From NCBI GenBank assembly GCA_022819985.1, contig JAJEGH010000028.1, forward strand, positions 62,001 to 126,000: a DNA stretch of 64,000 nucleotides, in the 5' to 3' direction. Shown in pieces: positions 53,426 through 61,737 of this stretch. The first letter of the stretch is position 1; every line of letters starts with the position of its first letter. Below the pieces are notes generated by a model, which searched no databases, was not told where the DNA came from, and was given only the letters and a program-made list of their open reading frames with translations. A program made the translations under genes and the position numbers. The DNA comes from Alphaproteobacteria bacterium. GTDB lineage: Bacteria > Pseudomonadota > Alphaproteobacteria > Bin65.

Positions 53426-54424
53426 ATGACGGGAATCGGGACAGCGTCGGTCATCGATGTGCATGCCCATGTCCGGCTCAATTCGACGACCGGGGCGGCC
53501 GGGCGGCACGGGCCGGAGTTCGGCGAGGACGCGGACGGCACGCCCTGGTACCGGGTCGGCAACTACAAGCTGGTCGGCGTCCGGCACAAGGCGAGCCCGT
53601 TCACCGATCCCGAAATGCGCCTGGCGCGAATGGACCGGGACGGCACGGATTTCCAGGTCCTGTCGCCGAGCCCGCTGACCTATTTCCACCATATCGAAAC
53701 CGCCGAGGCGGTTGCCTTCTGCCGCAAGCACAACGACGCCTGCGCCGAACTCGTGCGCCGCTTTCCCGACCGCCTCGGCGGCCTCGCCTCGCTGCCGATG
53801 CAGGATGCCGGCGCGGCGGCCGAGGAATTGCACCGGGCGGTCGGCGAGCTCGGCCTCTGGGGCGCGGCGACCGGCACGGAATTCGGCGAGCCGCTGCACA
53901 GCCCGGCGCTCGATCCGCTGTACGAAACCTTCGTGAAGCTGGATGTGCCGCTGTTCTTTCACCCGGCGCCGTCGGGCATCGACGGACCGCCCGGCGATCC
54001 GAACCTGAAGCGCTTCGACCTCGACGTCGTCATCGGCTTCGCGGCGCAGGAATCCATCGCCGTCGCCACCCTGATCTTCGGCGGTGTGCTCGACCGCCAT
54101 CCCGATCTCGACATCTGGATCAGCCATGGCGGCGGCGGCCTGCCGATGCTGGCCGGCCGGCTCGCCCAGGCGGCGCGCAAACGACCGTGGGCCGGCGAGG
54201 ACATCCGCAAGGATGGCGCGTTCGAGGAGGCCGTCACCCGGCTCTGGTACGACGCCCATGTCACCGACCCTTCGGCGCTCGACCTGCTCCGGCAATGGGT
54301 CGGCTACGACCGCATCGTCTACGGCACGAACTTCGCCGGCTGGGACCAGCCGGGAGAGGGCGAACACGGCGAGATCGATCCGGTCTGGGCCGACAATGCA
54401 AGGCGGCTGCTGCGGCAGGGCTAA
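53426..54424 (+). CDS. Amidohydrolase family protein (ACMSD-like TIM barrel)
   Basis: A 332-residue metal-dependent hydrolase or decarboxylase of the amidohydrolase-2 family. The metal motif HxH is VIDVHAHVRL, a second histidine is in PLFFHPAPSG, and the ISHGGGGLPMLAGRL and YGTNFAGWD segments fit metal His and Asp positions. Relatives include 2-amino-3-carboxymuconate semialdehyde decarboxylase and gamma-resorcylate decarboxylase. The stop codon lies inside a hairpin (54421-54440). Confidence 0.85.
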   Translation: MTGIGTASVIDVHAHVRLNSTTGAAGRHGPEFGEDADGTPWYRVGNYKLVGVRHKASPFTDPEMRLARMDRDGTDFQVLSPSPLTYFHHIETAEAVAFCRKHNDACAELVRRFPDRLGGLASLPMQDAGAAAEELHRAVGELGLWGAATGTEFGEPLHSPALDPLYETFVKLDVPLFFHPAPSGIDGPPGDPNLKRFDLDVVIGFAAQESIAVATLIFGGVLDRHPDLDIWISHGGGGLPMLAGRLAQAARKRPWAGEDIRKDGAFEEAVTRLWYDAHVTDPSALDLLRQWVGYDRIVYGTNFAGWDQPGEGEHGEIDPVWADNARRLLRQG

Positions 54425-54440
54425 AGCGTATCCGCTTTAG
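54421..54440 (+). terminator. Hairpin at the amidohydrolase stop codon
   Basis: CTAAAGCG-TATC-CGCTTTAG forms an 8-bp perfect stem that includes the stop codon. Only a short TTT follows, so it is a weak terminator at best, or part of the adjacent repeat. Confidence 0.4.
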
Positions 54441-54468
54441 TTTGAACCGCCATCTCAGCGATTGCCGG

Positions 54469-54583
54469 CCCTTCGATACGCCCCGGCCTGACGGCCGGGG
54501 CTACTCAGGGTGAGGGGTTGGGAGTATCTCGAACACCTTTCCCCTCATCCCGAGTAGGCGTGCTTGCGCGCCGTATCGAGGGA
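54469..54583. repeat. REP-like palindromic repeat
   Basis: Two imperfect inverted arms face each other. The left arm (54469-54516) reads CCCTTCGATACGCC...CTACTCAGGGTGAGGGG and holds an inner hairpin (CCCCGGCCTGACGGCCGGGG). The right arm (54541-54583) reads CCCCTCATCCCGAGTAGG...CGTATCGAGGG. The pattern resembles dispersed palindromic elements common in alphaproteobacterial intergenic DNA. The rest of the 54425-54643 spacer holds nothing else I can name. Confidence 0.75.
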
Positions 54584-54643
54584 TGCCGCGCCGCCGTGGT
54601 TCCATCCAAGGTGGATACGCCCTTGGCGGGCCTGGAGGCTGCC

Positions 54644-55420
54644 TCAGAACTTCCGCACGCCGCCGAACTGGGCCCAGGTCGCGGCGATTTCCCAGCCGGC
54701 GTCGACGACCAGGTTTTGCCCGGTGATCGCCGAAGAGCGGTCTGACGCGAGGAATTCCACTGCCTCCGCGACCTCGTTCGGTTCGACCATCCGTCCGAGC
54801 GCGGTGAATTCGCCGGGATGGGCGGCGTAGCGCCCGGAGTCCAGCCGCGCCTCGACCCGCGGTACCAGCGTCGAGCCCGGCGAGACGGCGTTGACCCGGA
54901 CCCCGGCGTGGCCCCATTCGCCGGCCAGGTTGCGGGTCAGGTGGACGACGCCGGCCTTGCTCGCGCCATAGGCCTGGGCCGGCATCGAGCTGAATGCCGC
55001 GATCGAGGCGATGTTGACGACGCTGCCCCGGCCGCGCCCGACCATGCGCCGGCCGAACGCCTTGTTCGCGATCAATGTGCCGGTGAGGTTGACCCGCAGA
55101 ATCCGCTCCCACTCGTCGACCGGCAGATCTTCGGCCGGTACGATGTCCTGGAACACCGCCGCCGACACGACCAGCGCGGCAACCGGCCCGGCCTCGCGCT
55201 CTATCCGCTCCGCGGCTTCCTCGACGGCGGCCTCGTCGGCGATGTCGAGAGCACAGCCGAAACCATCGAGTTTCCGGGCCACCCGCCCGGCCGCCTCGCC
55301 GTCGATATCCGCGACGGCAACCCGCCAGCCCCGCGCATGCATGAGACGGCAGACCGTCGCGCCGATGCCGTTGCCGCCGCCGACGACCGCCGCGACCGGC
55401 CGGCTACCGCTTTCACTCAT
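54644..55420 (-). CDS. Short-chain dehydrogenase/reductase, second copy
   Basis: A 258-residue SDR. The cofactor motif is VVGGGNGIGATVCRLM, and the catalytic region is NIASIAAFSSMPAQAYGASKAGVV (Ser, Tyr, Lys). NLTGTLIANKAFGRRM precedes it. The VSAA in the NNAG position is atypical. It starts at ATG 55420, chosen over the longer Arg-rich reading. It is divergent from the TIM-barrel gene, and the substrate is unknown. Confidence 0.85.
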   Translation of the reverse strand: MSESGSRPVAAVVGGGNGIGATVCRLMHARGWRVAVADIDGEAAGRVARKLDGFGCALDIADEAAVEEAAERIEREAGPVAALVVSAAVFQDIVPAEDLPVDEWERILRVNLTGTLIANKAFGRRMVGRGRGSVVNIASIAAFSSMPAQAYGASKAGVVHLTRNLAGEWGHAGVRVNAVSPGSTLVPRVEARLDSGRYAAHPGEFTALGRMVEPNEVAEAVEFLASDRSSAITGQNLVVDAGWEIAATWAQFGGVRKF

Positions 55421-55533
55421 CGGCTGTTGCCGGCATCGTCGGCATCCCGGTTTTCCTTTCGGGAGTCGCAGCATTGCCCGGCCAACGGGCCGATGCTTAT
55501 CTGGCCGCACCGTAACTCCACAGCCGCGCGCCT

Positions 55534-56358
55534 ATGACCCGACCGCTCTCCCTCTCCTATTACACGGCGCCGGAATTGTCGCCGCTTGAGACGGTCGCAG
55601 TCGCGGCGCAGGCCGGCTGCAGCCATGTCGGCCTGCGCCTGCTCGGCGGCCAGCCCGGCGGGAGCGAGACGCCGCTGCTGCTCGACCGCGGCCTGCAGAC
55701 GGCCATGCTGGAGGCGATGGCGGACGCCGGCATCGCGGCGCTGGACGCGAACACGGCGCGCATCGTTCCCGAAACGCAGGTTGCCGATTATGCGCCGTTT
55801 CTGGATGCCGCGGCCCGTCTGGGCGCCCGGCACGTCATGGCGTCGGTCGACGACGCCGATCCGGACCGGTCGGCCGACAATGTCGGCCGCCTCTGCGACC
55901 TGGCCGCCGAGCGCGGCCTGACGGTCGATCTGGAATTCGTGCCCTGGACGGCGCTCTCCGGCCTTCGGGCGGCGGCGGACCTAGTCCGGACGTGCAGGCA
56001 CGATGCCCTCGGCATTGCCGTCGATACCCTGCATTTCCATCGCTCGGGCAGTTCTGCCGATGAGCTGGCGCGTCTGCCGCGGCGCTGGTTCCGCTATGCC
56101 CAGATCTGCGACGCGCCGGGATCGAAGACGCTTCCGCCGCGCGAACGACTCGTCTACGAAGCGACGAAGGAACGGCTGCTGCCCGGCGAAGGCGACATCG
56201 ACCTCGCGGCGATCCTGCGGGCGCTCCCCGCCGGCATTCCGCTCGCTCTCGAAATCCCGCAGGCCGCGCTGACCGCCTCGGGCCTAGGGGCGGCCGAACG
56301 GGTCTCCCGGGCCGTGGCGGCGACGCGTCGGTTGCTAACTGTGGCCGGGACCGGCTGA
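55534..56358 (+). CDS. Sugar phosphate isomerase/epimerase-like TIM-barrel protein
   Basis: A 274-residue protein of the xylose-isomerase-like TIM-barrel (AP endonuclease family 2) fold. Segments such as AAQAGCSHVGLRL at the start, LEFVPWTALSG (acidic metal ligand in DLEF) and GIAVDTLHFHRSG (Asp and His ligands) support a metal site, with ALEIPQAAL near the end. It probably isomerises a sugar or hydroxy acid. Its 3' end overlaps the convergent TauD-like gene by 24 bases. Confidence 0.82.
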   Translation: MTRPLSLSYYTAPELSPLETVAVAAQAGCSHVGLRLLGGQPGGSETPLLLDRGLQTAMLEAMADAGIAALDANTARIVPETQVADYAPFLDAAARLGARHVMASVDDADPDRSADNVGRLCDLAAERGLTVDLEFVPWTALSGLRAAADLVRTCRHDALGIAVDTLHFHRSGSSADELARLPRRWFRYAQICDAPGSKTLPPRERLVYEATKERLLPGEGDIDLAAILRALPAGIPLALEIPQAALTASGLGAAERVSRAVAATRRLLTVAGTG

Positions 56359-57201
56359 CCCGGAGACCTGCCCGGCGGGGTCCTGTACGCAGACCCGCTT
56401 CATGACCCGGCGCTCGCGGTCCATTTCGTAGTTCGCCACACCGCGATGCATCAGGCAGCGGTTGTCCCAGATCATCACGTCGCCGGGCTGCCAGCGGTGG
56501 GAATAGACGAAGGGCGGCTGGGTCGACTGTTCCTGAAGGCGGGCCAGGATCGTGCGGCCCTCGGCGACCGGGCGGCCTTCGACATGGGAAGCGTACATGC
56601 CGATGTAGAGGCAGGGCTCGCCGGTTTCGGGATGGCGCCGGACGATGGGGTGGCTGACCGGCGGCGCATTGCGCTTCTGGTCCTCGGTCGGCGGCGGGTT
56701 GTCGAGACTCTCGCGCATGAATTCCAGGCTGTGGATCGCCCGGCGGCCGGCAATTTTCTCTTTCGTCACGTCCGGCAGCGCCGCGTAGGCCATGCCCATA
56801 TGGGCGAGTTGCGTATCGCCGCCGGCCGGCGGCAGTTCGACCGGATGCAGCATGGTCGCCAGCGACGGCACGGCGAGATACGACTTGTCGGTGTGCCAGA
56901 AATAGTTGGTGTTGATGTAGGGCCGGGCGGAGGGCCGGCCTTCGGAATCGAAGTTGGTGATGCAGTGGACGGCGCTCATGATCCGGCCGTCGCTGTTCTC
57001 GATCAGATGCGTCTCGAGCGGTCCGAACAACGCGCCGAGCGCGGCGAGATGGGCGTCCTCGGGCTGCTGGTTGCGGAAGACAAGCGCAGCATGCCCGAGA
57101 AACGCCGCGCGAATGGCCGAGACGGTGGCCGGCTCCAGGGGCCGGGACAGATCGACCGACCGGGATTCCGCGCCGAAGGGGGCGTCCAGCCTCTCAAACA
57201 T
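56335..57201 (-). CDS. TauD/TfdA-family Fe(II)/2-oxoglutarate dioxygenase, standard length
   Basis: A 288-residue dioxygenase. The iron triad is FWHTDKSYL (His, Asp) and LMHRGVANY (His); arginines near RRVMKRV bind 2-oxoglutarate. It ends about 15 residues after the conserved core, the usual length. It is a useful comparator for the 358-residue BMC-linked copy at 20625. Start ATG 57201 follows GAGAGG; the longer reading includes unlikely sequence. The substrate is unknown. Confidence 0.88.
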   Translation of the reverse strand: MFERLDAPFGAESRSVDLSRPLEPATVSAIRAAFLGHAALVFRNQQPEDAHLAALGALFGPLETHLIENSDGRIMSAVHCITNFDSEGRPSARPYINTNYFWHTDKSYLAVPSLATMLHPVELPPAGGDTQLAHMGMAYAALPDVTKEKIAGRRAIHSLEFMRESLDNPPPTEDQKRNAPPVSHPIVRRHPETGEPCLYIGMYASHVEGRPVAEGRTILARLQEQSTQPPFVYSHRWQPGDVMIWDNRCLMHRGVANYEMDRERRVMKRVCVQDPAGQVSGSAGPGHS

Positions 57202-57338
57202 CCTCTCATGGTCCCGTTCGGTTGCTATGCACATACGGCATGCCGCCTGGCTGCGGCCAGACCGGCCGGGGGCGGAATTTTGGCAGAAATCCGCGAATTT
57301 TCCCGGATTCGAACGCACCCGCCGGCGCCGCCGTTCCG

Positions 57339-57366
57339 TTGACAGCTAGGGGACGCTACTTATACT
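57339..57366 (+). promoter_or_regulatory. Near-consensus sigma-70 promoter of the ABC transporter
   Basis: TTGACA (57339-57344), a 16-base spacer and TATACT (57361-57366). It is the best promoter match in the window, about 230 bases before the substrate-binding-protein ATG. Confidence 0.75.
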
Positions 57367-57597
57367 GGCGCCGGATTTGGAGTGCAAAATCCGACTTCCG
57401 CCTTTGTCGTCGTAGCAAACGACGGTCAGGACCGTCGGTCCCGTCTCATGCGCTCCGGCAATCGGAGGCGGGTCAGGGGAGAGAGTGGCGAACCGGACGA
57501 AATGAAGGCATTCCGCCTCTTTCGGAGGAAATTTCCGAAGCCGCTCTCAGGAAAATCGCCCGCCGGAAGCGGAGCGGGCAATCGAGAGGAGACGTTC
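57367..57597 (+). promoter_or_regulatory. Long structured 5' leader of the ABC transporter, possible RNA regulator
   Basis: The ~225-base leader is rich in local inverted repeats, for example GACGGTC-AG-GACCGTC (57421-57436), TTCGGA...TCCGAA (57511-57538) and GCCCGC...GCGGGC near 57560-57578, just before GAGAGGAG. GGGGAGAG (57477-57484) and CTCTCAGGAAAA (57544-57555) resemble pieces of the glycine riboswitch, but its conserved core cannot be traced, so no family is assigned. Confidence 0.4.
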
Positions 57598-58575
57598 ATG
57601 TTAAAGACCTGGCGCATTCACAGCCTTGCCGTGACGGCGTTCGCCGTCGCCGCTGCAGCCGTCCCGGCTCAGGCTGAGACCATCGTCGCATCGCACTACG
57701 GCTTCCTGTTCAACACCGCGCCGATCGCCGTCGCCATCGAGCGCGGCGAATTCAAGAAGCGCGGCATCGACATCACCCAGGTGATTTCGTCGTCCGGCGG
57801 CGGCACCACGATGCGCAACCAGATCGCTTCGGGCGCCGGTTACGGCGTGGTCGGCACGGCGGCCGTGTTGGCGGCGTTCCGCGAAGGCCACGACGTCAAG
57901 ATCGTCAGCGCCAATGTCATGACGCTTGCGGACCTGTTCTGGGTCTCCATGCCGGGCAGCGGCATCAAATCGATCCACGACCTCAAGGGCAAGAAAGTCT
58001 CCTACACAAGGCCGCGCTCGACCAGCCAGACGCTGGCCAAGATGGCGGTCGCCGCAGCCGGCATCAAGCCGAACGAAATCGAGCTGGTTTCGCTGGGCAA
58101 GGTGGGCGCAGGACTGGCGGCGCTGGAGCGCGGCGATGTCCAGGCCGCCCTTATCCTGGAGCCGATCTGGAGCGGCCGGAAGGGCAAGTATCAGATCGCG
58201 TTCGATCTCAGCAACCTGCCGCGCATGACCCAGACCGTCGGCGTGACGACTGCCGAATTCGCCAAGAAACAGCCGGAAAAGCTGCGCAACATCATCGCGG
58301 CGCGCCGGGCGGCTGTGGACTATCTCTACAGCGAGCCGGTCAAGGCGGCGAAGCTGGTCGCTAAAGCCTATGGCAAAAAGGTCTCGGAAGAGGTCGCCAT
58401 CAGCGCGGTCAAGAATATGGTCAAGATCAACTACTGGGGCCGCGGAAAGTTCGACCTTCCGGCGCTCAACGCGATGCTTGACGGACTGCGCGACCAGGGC
58501 GCCTGGAAAGGCCCGATCAACTGGAAGGACATTCTGGACGATTCTTTCCTGCCGGAAGACCAGAAGGGCATGTAA
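57598..58575 (+). CDS. NitT/TauT-family ABC transporter substrate-binding protein
   Basis: A 325-residue periplasmic protein. Residues 1-26 are a signal peptide ending VPAQAETI. The NMT1/THI5-like fold shows in APIAVAIERGEFKKRGIDI near residue 45, SGAGYGVVGTAAVLAAFREG and RNIIAARRAAVDYLYSEP. The family binds sulfonates, nitrate, thiamine precursors or aromatic acids; the ligand is not readable. An intrinsic terminator after it would favour its surplus over the membrane parts. GAGAGGAG precedes the ATG. Confidence 0.88.
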   Translation: MLKTWRIHSLAVTAFAVAAAAVPAQAETIVASHYGFLFNTAPIAVAIERGEFKKRGIDITQVISSSGGGTTMRNQIASGAGYGVVGTAAVLAAFREGHDVKIVSANVMTLADLFWVSMPGSGIKSIHDLKGKKVSYTRPRSTSQTLAKMAVAAAGIKPNEIELVSLGKVGAGLAALERGDVQAALILEPIWSGRKGKYQIAFDLSNLPRMTQTVGVTTAEFAKKQPEKLRNIIAARRAAVDYLYSEPVKAAKLVAKAYGKKVSEEVAISAVKNMVKINYWGRGKFDLPALNAMLDGLRDQGAWKGPINWKDILDDSFLPEDQKGM

Positions 58576-58599
58576 CCCGGCTTTCGAAACCGGATAGAG

Positions 58600-58632
58600 A
58601 AAGGCGGCGCCGTACCTTCGGCGCCGCCTTTT
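58600..58632 (+). terminator. Intrinsic terminator/attenuator between binding protein and ATPase genes
   Basis: A 13-bp stem (AAAGGCGGCGCCG, loop TACCTT, CGGCGCCGCCTTTT) spans 58600-58632. Partial readthrough would set the ratio of binding protein to ATPase and permease. Confidence 0.88.
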
Positions 58633-58648
58633 AGCTTGTCGGTTGTCA

Positions 58649-59482
58649 ATGTCACCCGAATCGCACGCCGAAACGAATTCCGAGGAACCCGCTGCGGCGG
58701 TTGAGACGGCCGTCATGCTCGAGGCGGTCGAGCATGTCTATGGCGGGACCGTGCATGCGCTCGGCCCGATCGACCTCGCGCTGCGGCAGGGCGAGTTCTT
58801 CGCCACGATCGGCCCGTCGGGCTGCGGCAAGACCACCATGATGGACATCGTTGCCGGTCTGACCGAGCCGACAGGCGGCGGAGTGGTGTTTGAGGGGAGG
58901 CCGGTCCGCGGCGCGGTTCCGGAAGGCGTCGGCATCGTGTTTCAGGACGATGCGTCATTTCCCTGGCTGACCGTATTCGACAATATCGCCTTCGGCCTGC
59001 GCCGCCTGGGCATGGCCGGCGCCGAGGTCCGGGACCGGGTCGATTACGCCATCGACTTCATGGGGCTCCAGGGATTTGCGAACGCCCGGCCCTCGGAACT
59101 GTCCGGCGGCATGCGCCAGCGCGTTTGCATCGCGCGCACCTTCGTCATGGAACCGAGGCTCATCCTGCTCGACGAGCCGTTCGGATCGCTGGACCAGCAG
59201 ACCCGCATCCTGATGGGCGACGAGCTGCTGCGCCTGTGGCGGGAGACCGGCGCGACCGTGCTGCTGATCACCCATTCGCTCGACGAGGCGGCGCTGCTGT
59301 CGGACCGTATCGGCGTCATGTCGGCCCGGCCCGGCGTATTCATCGACATCGTCGAAACCGGCTGGCCGGCCGACCGCGACAGCCGCATGGCCTCGAAGGA
59401 CGAGTTCGGTCTGGTCACGACCCATCTGTGGGAGATGCTACGCGGCGAATCGATGAAGGCGATGGGAGACGAAGGCGCGTGA
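58649..59482 (+). CDS. NitT/TauT-family ABC transporter ATPase
   Basis: A 277-residue ATPase. Walker A is GPSGCGKTTMMD, the signature LSGGMRQRVCIARTFV, Walker B LILLDEPFGSLD and the switch His in LLITHSLDEA. QDDASFPWLTVFDNIAFGL is the SsuB/TauB-type Q-loop. Start ATG 58649 is chosen; TTG 58643 is possible. It lies after the terminator, and its stop overlaps the permease GTG. Confidence 0.92.
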   Translation: MSPESHAETNSEEPAAAVETAVMLEAVEHVYGGTVHALGPIDLALRQGEFFATIGPSGCGKTTMMDIVAGLTEPTGGGVVFEGRPVRGAVPEGVGIVFQDDASFPWLTVFDNIAFGLRRLGMAGAEVRDRVDYAIDFMGLQGFANARPSELSGGMRQRVCIARTFVMEPRLILLDEPFGSLDQQTRILMGDELLRLWRETGATVLLITHSLDEAALLSDRIGVMSARPGVFIDIVETGWPADRDSRMASKDEFGLVTTHLWEMLRGESMKAMGDEGA

Positions 59483-61008
59483 GGCGGAGTTCGACCAATA
59501 TCCGGATCGCGCTGCTGGTTTCCGCGGTCCTTCTGCTCGAAATACTGTGCCAGACCGGGGTCATCAGCCCGCTGCAGCTCACCGCGCCGTCGCGCATGGT
59601 AACGACTCTGGCCGGCCTGATGGGCGAGGCCGGGTTCTGGCAGCAGACCACCAAGACCATCCGCAACATCTTTATCGCAATTATCCTCGCGACCGTGCTG
59701 GGATTCCTTATCGGACTGCTTCTCTACCGGCTGCCGCGCCTGCGCCGGGCGATGGAGCCGGTCATCGCCAGCTATTACGCGCTGCCCTTCTTCGTGCTTT
59801 ATCCGCTCGCCATCGTCGTGGTCGGGATGAACGACTTTTCGATCATCCTGATGGGCTTTGCCTATGCGCTGGTCGCCATGATCACCAATACGCTGAGCGG
59901 ACTGGACCGGATTCCGCCGGTGCTCGCCAAGACCGGCCGGAGCTTCCGGATGGGCCGGGTGGAGACGGCGGTGCGGATTCAGCTGCCGGCGGCGGCGCCC
60001 TACATTTTCACCGGCATCAAGCTGGTCCTCGGCTACGGCATGGCCGGGGTGATCGGGTCGGAGTTCATCCTGTCCAATTCCGGCCTCGGCTTTTCCATCG
60101 CCTTCGCCTATGACGGCTTCGAAAGCGAGAAGATGTACGGGCTGCTGCTCTTCGTCATTCTTCTCGTCACCCTCTTGCTGACCGGCGTGCATATCTTCGA
60201 GCGCCGCTCCCAATTCACCGCCGGATCGGCCTGGACGGTTTCGACCGCGAAAAAGATCTCGATCGAAGGCGGGACGCTGAGCAAGACGTTCGACGCCGTC
60301 ATCGTGATCGTCGCCCTGCTCGCGATCTGGCAGTTCCTGCACTATCTGGTCGGCAGCGAGGCGCTGACTTCGCCGCTCGAAACCCTGGAACGCGCCGAAA
60401 TCATGTTCCCGACCGCCCGCTTCTGGGGCCATGCCGAGGAGACGCTGCGGGCGCTCGGCGTCGCACTGGTCATCGCCATCTTCGGCGGCGCGCTGATCGG
60501 CATGATTCTCGGGCTGAACCGTCGCGCCGGCGAGATTTTCGCGCCCATGTTCGTGGCGCTCCAGGCGACGCCCAAGGTAACGCTCTATCCGGTCATGCTG
60601 CTGTTTTTCGGCCTCGGCTTCGCGGCCAAGGTCGCCTTCGGTGCGATCCACGGCATCATCCCGATGACGCTGATTACCTACAACGCCGTGCGCTCGATCA
60701 ACCCTGCCCTGATCCGCACGGCCAGAAGCATGCGGATGAGCCCGTGGCAGACCTTCCCGCTCATCTATGCGCCGGCGACGATCCCGGAGCTTGTGACCGC
60801 GACGCGGCTCAGCTTTTCGATCACCTTTCTCGGGGTGATGATCGGCGAGATGTTCGCCTCGGTGCGCGGGCTTGGCCACCTGATCATGGGCGGGATCGAG
60901 GTCAACGACGTCTCGATGATGATCGCGATTACCGTTCTGATCGGCGTTTTCGCCGTCTCGATCAACGGCTTCCTGCTTGTCCTCGACAACCGCCTGCACC
61001 GGCGTTGA
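59479..61008 (+). CDS. ABC transporter permease, two fused BPD_transp_1 domains
   Basis: A 509-residue protein with two SsuC/TauC-like permease units in one chain. Unit 1 (~1-240) has the EAA-like region TGRSFRMGRVETAVRIQLPAAAP; unit 2 (~270-505) has ARSMRMSPWQTFPLIYAPATIPE. Normally one ~260-residue permease dimerises, so the fusion would let the two halves diverge. The GTG start overlaps the ATPase stop (GTGA). The two halves are linked by SQFTAGSAWTV-like polar sequence. Confidence 0.9.
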   Translation: MRRSSTNIRIALLVSAVLLLEILCQTGVISPLQLTAPSRMVTTLAGLMGEAGFWQQTTKTIRNIFIAIILATVLGFLIGLLLYRLPRLRRAMEPVIASYYALPFFVLYPLAIVVVGMNDFSIILMGFAYALVAMITNTLSGLDRIPPVLAKTGRSFRMGRVETAVRIQLPAAAPYIFTGIKLVLGYGMAGVIGSEFILSNSGLGFSIAFAYDGFESEKMYGLLLFVILLVTLLLTGVHIFERRSQFTAGSAWTVSTAKKISIEGGTLSKTFDAVIVIVALLAIWQFLHYLVGSEALTSPLETLERAEIMFPTARFWGHAEETLRALGVALVIAIFGGALIGMILGLNRRAGEIFAPMFVALQATPKVTLYPVMLLFFGLGFAAKVAFGAIHGIIPMTLITYNAVRSINPALIRTARSMRMSPWQTFPLIYAPATIPELVTATRLSFSITFLGVMIGEMFASVRGLGHLIMGGIEVNDVSMMIAITVLIGVFAVSINGFLLVLDNRLHRR

Positions 61009-61033
61009 GCCCCCGGCCGGCGACGCCGTCGCG

Positions 61034-61729
61034 GTGAGCGGCCGGCCCAAGCTGATCTATTTCGCCGAACGCCGGTCGGACATGGACCGCGACGCCTTCC
61101 GGGCGCGTTGGCGCGAACACGCCCGGCTCGGCATGTCGATGCCGCGCTGGCGCAACATCGACCGCTACGTCCATTGCGACGCCGTCGAGCTACCGGCGCT
61201 GCGTATGCCGGTCATCCCGTGCGACGGCGTGGCGGCGGTCTGGTACAGGGACGAAGCGAGCCGCCGGAAGCATATCGCCGACCGGAGCGCCGGCCCGGTC
61301 CTCAAACGCGACGAACTGGAAACCTTCGCCCGGCCGGTGCGCGAGGTCGCCGTGCTCACCGGGGAACATCGGATCGTCCCGTTCGGCGCAGAGCGGCGGA
61401 AACTGTTTCTCCGGGTCCGGCGCAACCCGCAGGTCGGCTCTGCAAAATTCCAGGCCTGGTGGCTCGACAAGGTGGCTCCGAAGGTCGCGAAGCTCCTGTC
61501 GGAAACAGGCCCGGGCTGCGGCTACGTCCAGAACCACGCCCGGCCGGCCGATGACGACGCACCGGAGCCGCTGTGCGATTGCGTCGACGAGATTGCCTCC
61601 GGGGAGGCGCTGCGCGTCGATGCGTTCCTCGCCGGCCCGATCCGGGAAATTGCGGGTTTTTCCGATCATGTCCGCGATCTGGCGGGTATCTGGACGGAGG
61701 AAACCGTCCTCCACCCGGCGGCGCCGTGA
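61034..61729 (+). CDS. EthD-domain-like protein
   Basis: A 231-residue protein that resembles tandem EthD (dimeric alpha-beta barrel) domains: LIYFAERRSDMDRDAFRARW near the start, then LFLRVRRNPQVGSAKFQAWW at the second half. The EthD family is seen near ether and steroid degradation genes, with unknown chemistry. The GTG start at 61034 lies 25 bases after the permease stop and has no clear ribosome site. It probably belongs to the transporter unit. Confidence 0.65.
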   Translation: MSGRPKLIYFAERRSDMDRDAFRARWREHARLGMSMPRWRNIDRYVHCDAVELPALRMPVIPCDGVAAVWYRDEASRRKHIADRSAGPVLKRDELETFARPVREVAVLTGEHRIVPFGAERRKLFLRVRRNPQVGSAKFQAWWLDKVAPKVAKLLSETGPGCGYVQNHARPADDDAPEPLCDCVDEIASGEALRVDAFLAGPIREIAGFSDHVRDLAGIWTEETVLHPAAP

Positions 61730-61737
61730 TCCGGCGA

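Noticed and set aside
57477-57555. Glycine riboswitch assignment
   Set aside because: Only outer-stem and tail strings match; the conserved GCCGAAGG-GCAA core is not in place. Left as an open question rather than a feature.
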